Of a stretch of DNA of 64,000 bases, positions 1 through 9,802 are shown one piece after another (positions within the stretch are counted from its first letter, which is position 1; each line of letters opens with the position of its first letter). The stretch is from Blasia pusilla. Its lineage: Eukaryota > Marchantiophyta > Marchantiopsida > Blasiales. A program made the position numbers and the translations under genes. The stretch is from contig CM114271.1 in NCBI GenBank assembly GCA_050084515.1, forward strand, positions 31,496,001 through 31,560,000, in the 5' to 3' direction. The notes below the pieces were generated by a model. It searched no databases. It saw only the letters and a list, made by a program, of their open reading frames with translations, and was not told the DNA's origin.

Positions 1-229
1 GAACCACACTCGATGTTGTGGCTATCATCTCCTGGCGTACCTGCAAAACATCCCAAGAAGTCGAAGGATGTCTCTCCCGATCACCCTTGGTGTGTCGATC
101 TCCTCAAGTATCGCCCCCAACCACTGCCTCATTCGTCTTGGTAGGCATGGGGCTCACCAACGCAACTTTTGTGAACTGTCACATCCTCAAACGACGTTGC
201 TCAGCTACTCCTAAGCTAAAAAATCCATG

Positions 230-1175
230 ACAAGCAGTTTAAGTCCATCGTCTGACCCAAGACATGACGCCGTGATGCCTCTCATAATGACGATACGACC
301 GGCACTCCTGTGGAGAATCCCATCGCTCGCTCTCACTCATCGGCATTGGGCTCCACCAACCTCTGTACTTGGTCATCCGAAACCAAGCCAGGTTCGGCCT
401 CCTTGAATGCATAGGCAGCGGGAAAACTCACCAATGTGGGAAAGGCTGCCCGTAGCCTGCCAGTCCTGTTGACCATAATCAATGGCAGTCAATCATGTAG
501 CCTCACTGCCTAGGATCGACGGCCCGGATCTAATATAGAATCCACCAACAAATCGGAGGGGTGCTCCACTCTCGCATATGCCCTCCGCAACACCTCGTGT
601 GGTTCCAAGTTGGTCCACCAAAGACGCGGGCGATGTGATTGTGAACCCACACTGGCCGCATCCAACAAAAATGTCGGGCCGATCCATGCGCGCACTTGAT
701 GTGCACTTGTCACCACACAGGACCTCGAATCGCCCAAAATCAGTATATTCTCCGAATGTATGCTCAAGGATGAGATTGATGCTCTTGCAAGTGTCGCAAG
801 ATCCGCATCATCTTCCAAAATAACCTAGACCAAGAATCAGCTAATCCGTTACCTTGTCCAGCACATGATTGGCCTTGACATAGCCAACCAGCAATGACCA
901 AGTCTATGGTCCCTACCCGCTCCAAGTCCTGCACCCCCAACAATGAAATGTCCCTCGGTAGGGAACTTTGGTAGCCTTGAATGGCGGACGCATACGACGC
1001 GTCGGGAAAACGGAGGCGTAACTCCGCCACATGGTGAAGTGAAGCGCGCCTCGCAACATCATCAATCTCCACATATAGGTACTGCTACACGCACACTCCA
1101 GCCTACAAAAGAGCAGCTAACCCAATGTTGATCCCTCCAAAGAGATCCAACACCCGAATACCCTTCTCTAGGATG
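230..1175 (-). pseudogene. C5-cytosine DNA methyltransferase domain of copy A (broken)
   Basis: The domain would transfer a methyl group from S-adenosylmethionine to C5 of cytosine. Going down the minus strand I see a motif I-like VLDLFGGI (about 1,140-1,165), a motif IV-like AGWLCQGQS (about 878-905) where the family has PCQ, an ENILIL motif VI, an SQSHRPRLWWTN motif VIII, and a motif IX/X region ending LGQTMDLNC (about 240-350). The proline before the catalytic cysteine is replaced by leucine. Two in-frame TAG stops follow motif I, and further frameshifts occur. The order I-IV-VI-VIII-X is the ordinary one, as in DNMT3, and not the permuted order of plant DRM. It is a pseudogene, but the family assignment is firm. 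Confidence 0.85.
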
Positions 1176-1378
1176 CATCACACAATCCGAGTGGTGTCCA
1201 AAGGGGTCATAGCAGCACTCATGCCTACTTGGGGTGCCTCTAACCCGTCACACTCTGGTGCAAACGTCTCGCTCCACTCGGTCTGCACATGTTCAGTGGC
1301 TAAGCGTCGAAGCTCCTTAGTCGAGCCCCAAAGCGGTACCTCTCTTCCACGGACTGATGCAGCTACCATGACACTCCT

Positions 1379-1612
1379 CTACATAGAAATGTCAAGAACG
1401 TGAGTATCCTCTGCATGGACATGTCCCTCAATCAAATCACTAGGCCAAGTGATGGCACTGCTAAGTGCTGCTAAGGTCGCCATCTCTCCTGGCCGTCGCT
1501 CGATCACTGCACCTGTGAATCGAACGGGTAATGAGCTAAGGCGCCCATCACCTGACTCCCATCCTGCTCTATAGGATGCTGACTCATCCCAGTAACCTAG
1601 GGAAAATCCCAT
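1379..1612 (-). pseudogene. Linker between protease and DNMT, copy A
   Basis: This open stretch on the minus strand encodes a segment with EMATLAALSSAITW and a HVHAEDT motif. The same segment recurs in copy B (52,954-53,154) and copy C (57,880-58,020). It joins the protease region to the methyltransferase domain in the polyprotein. I recognise no catalytic motif. Conservation in three copies shows that it is a normal part of the element. A role as an N-terminal extension of the methyltransferase is inference. Confidence 0.6.
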
Positions 1613-1665
1613 CGGTTATAACACTGCTCCACCAACCAAGACGTCGTAGGACTCTACATCAGTCA

Positions 1666-2061
1666 CTATCGCCTTGGCTCGCACCACAGACTTATCCATA
1701 GGATCCTCACCATGACCTCTTGTTGGGTGATACTCGCTCCACCCAAGGATATCTGTATCCAAAATGGACAACGCTCCACATCGGCTCTCGTCAAGCCCAA
1801 TCCTCTGAATGACGCTTTTCCCAACATCAAGGATTGCCCTCCTGAATCCAACAAGACGCGTTGCGGACTAAAAGCTCTATCTCCGGGACTCATGAACTGC
1901 AAGATCTCTCCCTGGTTATCCAACAACACAATACCACGAGAAGCCATGGCACTCTCTATCACGGGTCTAGTGGATATCTCCGCCATCCTAGCAGCCGCAG
2001 CCTGCCATGAATCTGACGTGGACGGCCCGAGCATCAGCTCCAAGGGCAGGTCCATCACCAC
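1666..2061 (-). pseudogene. Retroelement aspartic protease, copy A
   Basis: This minus-strand open stretch of 131 residues contains VLLDSGGQSLMLG, the catalytic Asp-Ser-Gly of retroviral-type pepsin-like proteases. The Asp codon is at 1,846-1,848. CPFWIQISLGGAS follows, as in plant Ty3/gypsy proteases. The enzyme would act as a homodimer to cut the gag-pol polyprotein. It lies downstream of the zinc knuckles and upstream of the methyltransferase, its normal place. This copy keeps the active site, whereas copy B has lost it to a small deletion. The flanking frame is broken, so the gene as a whole is dead. Confidence 0.75.
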
Positions 2062-2789
2062 CTCTGCAATCGATTACCTCTAAATGTGATGCAAGAACTC
2101 CAACTCCACGCTCACATAGCGTAGTGGCCAACCTCAACACCTCGGCGGGCGTACAACCCAATGTCATAACATCGGAAGCAAAAAATAGCGGAGCACGTTA
2201 CACCATCGTGGCCGCCCCCAACATCGTACTCGACACATGCTCCTCTTGAGCATCAACAATAGGAGTTGTTGCACTCATTTCTCCCATTGCCCTCCGTGCT
2301 TGCATACCAATAACATCACCAATGCTCCAAGAACTCTGATCAAGACCCATCGATGGGGTCCTCATCACCTCAAACAACGTGAAATACTGAGGAAGCATGG
2401 TCTGTTTCTTGGCTTCCCCTCGTTGTGGATCCAACTCTACGACTGCTCCACGCGTCACAAGTGCGGCGGCCTCCATCTAAGCAACCCTACACATCCAACC
2501 AATATCCTCCATATCTCTGGTTGCTCCATATGATATCAATGCCACGGATGTGGCATCAGGTAACCTCAATGCCATAGCGGCAATATGCTTATGTAGCTGC
2601 TATATCTGAGCAGCCATCCCCGCCTCACGCCTCGCATCTCCCTCGACGCGTCTAGGTGGTGGGAATCTACCTCCTCCATGGGCAACTCCACCACCATGTC
2701 GGGCAACTCCAACTCCTCGTCCCCCAACAAGACCATCAGGTGCACTATCTCTAGGCCCACCCAAATCGGCTACTCGCTCTGGTAACCTC

Positions 2790-3000
2790 TCTAGCTCTCG
2801 GTCCGGACGTAACTCAGGGTGTAAATTGAAACATCTAGCGCGTGTGCGACCATACCTCTCACAATAGTCACACTGATAACCTCCTGGTCCAGCATCATCT
2901 CCTCCTCCATGCTGAGGCACACGTCCATGACCCTGACGAGTGCAATCACGTTGATGATGGGCTTTTTCACATGACCAACAAGTAATCGTAGGCGGTAAAA
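2790..3000 (-). pseudogene. Gag nucleocapsid zinc knuckles, copy A
   Basis: The minus strand encodes a CWSCEKAHHQRDC knuckle (C-x2-C-x3-H-x4-C, in a CCHC-like spacing), a GHGRVPQHGGGD linker, and a second cysteine cluster CDYCERYGRTRARC. These resemble the RNA-binding nucleocapsid part of Ty3/gypsy gag. The same pair is found in copy B at 54,403-54,711. The second cluster has lost the His seen in copy B (RYGHTC). Upstream capsid sequence is missing because of a deletion at about 3,000. Confidence 0.7.
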
Positions 3001-3085
3001 GACCATAATGGGTAACGTGATAAAAAATGTCGATGTCGATGTCGCTCCTCGGCAACTGCAAATCTCCAAGAGGCATTTGGGACAA

Positions 3086-3673
3086 ATAAGGGCGCCTTGG
3101 AAAGCTTATCTTGAGACGCTTTCAATGCACCAAAGATCTTAACAAACGCATAAGTACAGAGTGAGATATTGGCCAAAAATGACGGTGAGAGCAATCGGGT
3201 TGAGGGCCAATTTTTCGCGACCCTCATAACCAAACAACACCAAATAGGCGCCAAGCGGGACATCATAACTCAAGTGAACTCACGCTACGATGTTTGCGCT
3301 TTAGAGAGGCGTTTGGAAATGTCTCTTGGAAAAGTCCAAGAGACGAAACGCGGAATAGAGTTGTGCATTTTGTGCTTTAGTGGTCGCGACCAGGAAACCT
3401 AGACCAAACGCAAGCCAAGACTTGAGATTAGTTGAGTCTTGGAAGGTTGGTTGCCAAGAAAATGAGAACCAATTTTGAAACATGACTAGCGTTTGGGAAA
3501 TTTGACAGTGTTTTGGACCATAACATTTAGCCCCAAGATGCGTTTGGGAAAATTAAGGGCATATAAAGCTAATCTTGAGACGCTTCTAATGCTTGAAAGA
3601 TCTTAGCAAATGTATAAGTATAGACTGAGATATTGGCCAAAAATGACTATGAGAACAATCAGATTGAGGGCCC
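3086..3673. repeat. Diverged direct repeat, non-coding
   Basis: No gene is visible. A segment of about 120 bp (3,106-3,210, starting near ATCTTGAGACGCTT and running through GATATTGGCCAAAAATGAC) recurs about 450 bp further on (3,570-3,670) with substitutions. This looks like an old tandem repeat that continues into the better preserved duplication that follows. Confidence 0.5.
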
Positions 3674-4805
3674 ATTGGAGAGGCCGGGTGTCTTTCCCTA
3701 AAGGTTGGGGGACCTCGGAGATCCCCAAAAGTACTCGGAAGGGAGGAGTCTCTCCAAGATGTATTGGAACACAAATCCCCACTTTGAGCGCCAAACGGCG
3801 TTTCAGAGGCACGGGATGGAATGGGAGTTTGGCGTTGGAACTCGAAACCCAAACCTGATCCAAGGGAGTGGACTTTTTACACCGCACTTGGATTCCAACC
3901 CGAGATTCACTTCGTGAAAGTCTTGGTTAGGGACTCATTGGATGTCCATCAGACACTTGGAATCGCTAGGCGCGAAACGACGTTTGAGGTTCTTGAACCG
4001 ACCAGAAAGTTTGTCCCAAGTCTTTCGAGACTTGCCCGTGTTGTTAACCGCGAAACTAGGAAGGTTCAGCTTGATGAGAGACCGAGATGAGAACTTAGAA
4101 ATTTAGCCCACAGATTGATCCAAGACCCGACTAACCAGATTGCGTGTTTGGATGCAGATCAGCGTTGAGAACGTGACCTACTGAACGCACGCTTCCGCAA
4201 CAACAAGATTAATGTTCAAGGAGAGTAGGCACACGATACAATTGGAGAGGCCCGGGTGTCTTTCCTTAAATGTAGGGAAACCCGGAGATCCCTATAAGTA
4301 CTAGGAAGGGAGGAGTCCTTCCAAGATGTCTTGGAACACCAATCTCCACTTTGAGCACCAAACGGCATCTCAGAGGTACGAGATGGAAAGGGAGTTTGGC
4401 GTTGGAACTCGAAACCCAAACCTGATCCAAAGGAGTGGACTTTGTTCGCCACACCTGGATTCCGACCCGAGATTCACTTTGTGCGAGTCTCGATTAGGGA
4501 GTCATTGGATGTCCATTGGACAATTGGAACCGCCATGCGTGAAATGCCATTTGAGGTTCGTGAACCCACCAGAAAGTCTGTCCCAAGTCTTTTGAGACTT
4601 GCCCGTGTTGTAAACCGCAAAACAAGGAAGGTTGAGCTTGGTGAGAGACCGAGACGAGAACTCAGAAAGTTATCCTGTTGATTGATCCAAGACCCGACTA
4701 ACCAAACTGCATGTTTGGATGTAGATTAGCGTTGAGAGCGTGACCTACTAAATGCACACTTCCGCAAAAAAAACATAAACGTTCAAGGAGAGTAGGCGCA
4801 TGATA
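3674..4805. repeat. 567-bp tandem duplication
   Basis: Two head-to-tail units begin with ATTGGAGAGGCC at 3,674 and at 4,241, a period of 567 bp. Both end near a GAGAGTAGGC motif. The units are clearly homologous over their full length with scattered substitutions, so the duplication is not very recent. Short open stretches in several frames match between units only because the DNA does. I see no recognisable protein. Confidence 0.7.
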
Positions 4806-4834
4806 GAGAGGGTGCAATGCGGCCACAAGCGGCA

Positions 4835-5919
4835 CGATACTCGATCGTCGCTGAGCGGCTACCAATCACAACATAGCAACATGAAATGAAAACTCAAACA
4901 CCATAACCCGATGTCACTTGCCATCACTGGATGATGACAAAATTGCAACGACAGTGGCGGCCAAACCAAAGTACGTGGTGGCGACGCAAGTCAAAGGATC
5001 AACGGTGGTCGTGGAAGACCCTCCACTCTGGAATGGCAACAATGGCAACCATAGGGTGGACAACGGCCGAAAGCGGCTCTAAGCATCGCTAGGCGGCGGC
5101 AACCGTCGATGATGGACTGTGGACCGTTGACGATGACCATTGACGTTGACTATTATGGCGACGGCTACCGCCGACGCGGCGGCTGGTTTAGGGTTTGAAT
5201 AATTTAACCCTACAAATCGCCTAGCAATGGCAATTTTGCAAGATTGACCATAACTCTTTGCTCGCAACTCCAGATTGTGACCGTTTGTTGCACAACTTCA
5301 CGATCTACAATGACTTCAGAAAATATTTTGAAGCCGGCTGGTTACTGGGTTATCAGTAAAAACTGACAGGACTATTGTAAAGACCAATGTCTCTTTCTCC
5401 TACACAAAATTTGGCAACGCTTCCGCGCTGATTTTCTCACAATAAAAATGTAAAACCCATGAGAACACAAATCAGAAAGCTACATGGTGCTCCTGAGAGC
5501 ATCGGCCTAGAGCAATCCGCCCCCATACTCAATTCCTATCGAAAATTGGGCAGCGCTTTCGCGTGCCACTCTCCCGTACAAAAATTCAGCAAAGCAAAAC
5601 AACAAACTCGCACGGCTCTTGCTCCGGTGATTATTCTCATGAGCCATAAAGTGGGGAACACGGTCCCCCAACCCGCACCAAACATCGAGCAACCAGCAAG
5701 CTCCTTCATGAAGCTCTTTCACTCACTCATTCTCTCTTTGTAAATTAAGATCCAATCTCTCTCACAACACCATAGTTCTCACATGTGTGCACTCTCACAT
5801 GTCTCTCTCAATGTCAAACCAAACCCACTCTCCTAATGAGAGGCTTGGGTTACACTCACAAGGCAAGGGACCATAGCTCCGCCGCCTCGTGCCAAGAGGT
5901 TCAACAAATAGAGAATAAG

Positions 5920-5951
<32 letters not shown>

Positions 5952-6274
5952 CTTTGAGGTATACCACTCCCCTCTCCCAAGCTCTCTCTCCATGATAACC
6001 TATGCTCCCAAGTCAACTCCTTGGCTCTTGACCTGATGTAGGAGGTCAAGGGCCACTTACCAAAAAAATAAAGTCGATCATATACTCAAAATGGTACTTA
6101 CATAAATTAGTAAGTTCCTTAATATGGTTCCAAATAAGCCGAAACGAAGGGGAAACCTGCTCTCTCAGGTTTCTTGGGGCCTCAACAGGTCATCCTCGAC
6201 CTATTGAGCCTGTCCTCCACTACTCGTAAAGGCACTCTACTAGATCTCACCGATATATCCTAAAAGACGTGACA
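4835..6274 (+). repeat. Interspersed repeat H, copy 1 (uninterrupted; LTR-like)
   Basis: About 1.44 kb recurs at 56,438-57,372 plus 62,769-63,265, in part at 48,089-48,418 on the minus strand, and inverted at 63,266-64,000. Its 3' end reads CGTGACA here (6,268-6,274). The 5' end of the 56,438 copy reads TGTCACG, a perfect inverse, which suggests a solo LTR or LTR-like element. Here the junction is contiguous (CTCTCTCACAACACC at about 5,760), whereas in the second copy it is split by retroelement C. No convincing ORF is present. Confidence 0.65.
5921..5945. repeat. (CT)n microsatellite inside H
   Basis: An almost pure TC dinucleotide run of about 25 bp followed by CTTT units. The equivalent position in the partial H repeat near 48.4 kb is a (GA)n run directly abutting the 3' end of DNMT retroelement copy B. 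Confidence 0.9.
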
Positions 6275-7540
6275 ATACCATCCATTTAGTGATTGCGAGA
6301 TGATTGTGTCAAGGTTAGTCAAGTGTTAGACTATGGTGGCTTGGGAGATCCCAAATTTAGGTTAGTTTCACTATGAGGAATACATATTTAGAAACTAGCT
6401 TTTACAACTAATTTTGGTTGTAAATCATAGATTAAGACTAATGACTAGCTTTACAACTAACAATATCTTAATGTCTAAGGACTCGTCGTATTGGATTCCT
6501 AGTTGCATGTAGATACATCATCAATCCTATATGGCATTATGGCCATCCATGACATGGATATTTTAATACTACATAAAGTTGAGTCATCAATTATTATAGG
6601 ACAAGACGGCAATAGTGAGATGATGAGCTGGAGTGTAATAATGTGTAACACATGCAAGTATTAATCCGTCCATATCATAGAACTCCCAAGTGCATGCTTT
6701 AGTTGTGCCTGTGCTGACATGCCATCTAGATTTGGAAAAGGAAAATCTACATCACCTTCATGAACAACCATGACATCAATATTGACAAGCCCGAGTGGGA
6801 TCTATTTACCATGGCACTTGTTATGACTAGAAATGCCACTCACCTTTCCAATACCTATAGGCTTCCATCCTTCTCGGCTTTTGGAAAAGAAAACTTGATC
6901 TCTGATTACTAAGTGCAAGGAGAAAAGAAGACTTGTGTTAAATACCCTTTAAGGTTTCCCCATACGTAGGCATCCACATAACATGAGATTGGAGTATATG
7001 ATCTTACCCTCTTGGGACTCCATCCATTGGTGGGAATATTCGATGAAAATTTCAACATCGTAAGACCATCCGGGCACTTATACAATGAAAATATACATAT
7101 TATCAATTCTCAATATGTCCAACCTGTATTTATTCTAAATTCTTTCATTGCCACAATAGTGTCGAACCTCAAAATCATTTGTTCATTGAGCAAGGCCAAG
7201 TTAGAATGATTACCTCATGTTTTTTCTTTTTGGTCGTGGATAGTTGAAAACTTCCTCTTCGACTTTAGTTTTGTCACTTCCTCGATTCAAAAGCTCTCCT
7301 TCTCCTTGGTAGCAACTTGTTGACTATCAAGGATAGTGGTGGATGGAGGCATGTGAAGATTTTTTTCGGAAAACAATCTACAGATGTTCCATTGGAAGAT
7401 GAGAGGGGCAAAAATGTAGTCGGAATGTTGAGGGGGCCAGATGATGAGTTCATTGAGGTTTTTGAACCACCCTAGTGTCCAAAAGTCCGAGACCGCATGA
7501 TTGTATGAAGGTTGAGAGTAATAGTACTTGAATACTTTGA
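6275..7540. other. No gene recognised
   Basis: Intergenic DNA of ordinary composition between repeat H and the eroded ORFs that follow. Only short, unsupported open frames occur. I found no repeat, RNA gene or recognisable protein motif here. Confidence 0.5.
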
Positions 7541-9092
7541 GTGGTTAAGTATGTAGCTTTTTTTCTAGGTGTCCGTGGTCACTTTAATTGTTTCAATTTG
7601 AATGCAAGGAACGAGGCCATCAAGGAATTTAGAAAAATAGGTCCTTCGGATAGTGACGAAGAGAAAGCTATCCGACAAGGGCTTAACTTGTTGGCACATC
7701 CCTTGATCAGGACAATAATCAACAGACCGCATTGCCCCACATGCGGTGCGTTTTCCATTGATATTGCAATCGAAGGGCCGCCTCCTCCTTGGAAGGCTAT
7801 GTAATGTGCAAGGGAGCAAGTTGCGAAAGGAGCACCAACTAATGGCAGAAAGGGGGAAATGGAGGCAATGCAGTAGACCAAGGGCATGGACGAAGGGCGT
7901 TAGGAATATTTCCAAGGTGTTGACAAAATAACATTGAGGGATTGCACCACTTTCTTTGGTGTATATAAGGATCAAGACTGGATGGAGTGGTGAGAGAAGA
8001 TATTTTTGTATGAGGGTGAACGACATTCAACTTTTCTTAGGGAGTGTCTAAAAGATAATACAATACAAATGCAAGCATTACATGACGTTCTATATCCACC
8101 AAAAAAGAAGGGGTGCATTGCAAGATTTCCCTTGATCACTTCAGATCTCAATGAGGTGCATAGGCTGAAGTCAAAAACCACGACCAATGTGGATAGATGG
8201 ACATCGTTGGATAAAGTACTCCTATAGAGCTATGAGATGCAGAAAAAACCAGCTAGATGCATCCGCAAATTAGGTGAGTGCAAGAAATCTCTAGAGTTGT
8301 TGACGGAAAAGAAACCCAACCTTACAAAAATGCTTTCCAAGGAGCGCAATTTGCGGTTAGAGGTAGTGAACAATATGGAGTAGACAAAAAGCATCCTTAG
8401 CATGGTTCAAGGGAGTTTTTGTTGTTGATAACTCCATGCTCATGAGCGCAAAGTTTATATTTTGAATGCATTATCCACAAGTAAAGAAGATGGGATTTTG
8501 AGAAATGGATGGATGGATGTGAATGGAGGCGTGTTTGTCAATGGAGGCGCCACTCTAACTGGAGGCGCGGCTCTGAAGGGAGGCGCAGGTGCAAGTATTC
8601 CATCGGAACATGAAAAATTCCAAGTGCCCCAATGTCTGGCAACATCCATTGGTGGAAGATTAAAAAAGGCATCCCTACCACGTGAGGCATCCAAGCTATT
8701 ATTGTCCAAAATTGGAATGGCAGACCGACAGAAGGGCGGTCTACAAGGAGCAAGGGTCAACACTGCCACAAGGTCTTAAGGAGCAAGCTACCACAGGGGC
8801 AGCAGAGTTCAAAAAACATAACTTAATATCCCCCGTTGCTATTTAATGCCCAGTTGAAATGATTGAGAAAGAGACAGAGACTAGCACGCAAGAGTCCCGC
8901 TTGCAAGGCGAGATCATTGCAGAAATCCTAGAAGGAGGGGAAGTAGCGGGGTTTGAGACTATGGATGTTGGCCTGCATGGTTCACATGTTTCTAACATGG
9001 AGGACCCTGCACGTGTAATGGACGCTACGGACTCTACCCACCATGGAAATAACACTTGTACTAAGAATACATGCCCAACAAATAGCGAATAG
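7541..9092 (+). pseudogene. Eroded ORF series of unknown function
   Basis: Several plus-strand open stretches (7,541-7,804; 8,006-8,227; 8,462-8,779; 8,859-9,092) are separated by stops and could be remnants of one protein. Features include a CPTCGA segment (about 7,735), a Lys-rich helical-looking stretch (about 8,240-8,380), and a short Gly-rich repeat of the type NGG/TGG/KGGA encoded by GGAGGC repeats (8,520-8,590). I recognise no family. It lies next to the MULE transposase pseudogene on the opposite strand and could be a second gene or cargo of that element. That link is inference. Confidence 0.3.
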
Positions 9093-9356
9093 CATTCTGT
9101 AGGTGTACGTTTGCATATGTGGAGTTCATATGGTGCCTTAAAGTCCAATGTGCAATCTTTTTATTTGGATATTGCGGAATACCTCAATAAAATTTGTCTT
9201 ACACATACGCAATAGATACCAAAGGAGTTGGGTTGGAGTTTTGGTAGATGTGTCGTACTTGTATTGCCCATGCTCCTTTGTATCGCTCCCGGAAGTGTCG
9301 CACATCCACCCTCTCCGCAAGTGGCCTAATATGAGTATCCCTACGCTCTCACTATA

Positions 9357-9441
9357 TGGTACCGAGTCTATTGGAGTTAAACTTTCTCCCACATCCTTCA
9401 AGTTCGTGGGAGAAAGTTTAACTCCAATAGACTCGGTACCA
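9357..9441. repeat. Perfect 36-bp hairpin
   Basis: The arms at 9,357-9,392 and 9,406-9,441 are perfectly complementary over 36 bp, with a 13-nt loop (ATCCTTCAAGTTC). Each arm contains a GGTACC site at its outer end. A transcript from either strand would fold into a long stem. Whether it is an old foldback insertion or a small-RNA source cannot be told from sequence alone. Confidence 0.95.
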
Positions 9442-9802
9442 CGTTGGCTTGCGGGGATAGACACGAGATTTTGCTTGTAAACTTGAAACGCAAAATTCAT
9501 GATTTTAGCATTCAAAATAATGTGGACCAATGCTCTATACTATTATCTTCATCTTCCTTTGTGTGGGTGGAAGTACATCCCAATTCCTCTAAACTTACAT
9601 TCAGATCAAGAGTACATCTTCGAGATGTCGTGATGAAGTCTTCAGACTCCCTTGTGTTCCTCTCTATATATGATTCTTGTGGTTCGACGTCATCATCTTC
9701 TCCAAAATTGATCCACCTCCCCATGTGGAGCATGTAGATCTTAACCTCTCCCAATTTGAAACTTTTGCAATCCCACAATGGAGGTTGTGTGGGCCGCTAA
9801 AT

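Larger units (their letters stand above)
1..3000 (-). mobile_element. Ty3/gypsy-like DNMT retroelement, copy A (partial, decayed)
   Basis: Read on the minus strand from about 3,000 down, this is gag zinc knuckles, an aspartic protease, a linker and a C5-methyltransferase domain. It runs off the left window edge before RT. It aligns by eye almost throughout with 51,690-54,640 of copy B: position 1 matches about 51,690, and both start in the same GAACCACACTC stretch. The reading frame is broken by many stops and small indels, so it is not a functional polyprotein gene. At about 3,000 the match to copy B jumps to sequence equivalent to about 56,096. Copy A has therefore lost roughly 1.4 kb that holds the capsid part of gag. 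Confidence 0.85.

Noticed and set aside
9138-9530. 130-residue ORF spanning the 36-bp hairpin
   Set aside because: The repeated SIGVKLSPT text arises from the inverted repeat itself. There is no family resemblance.
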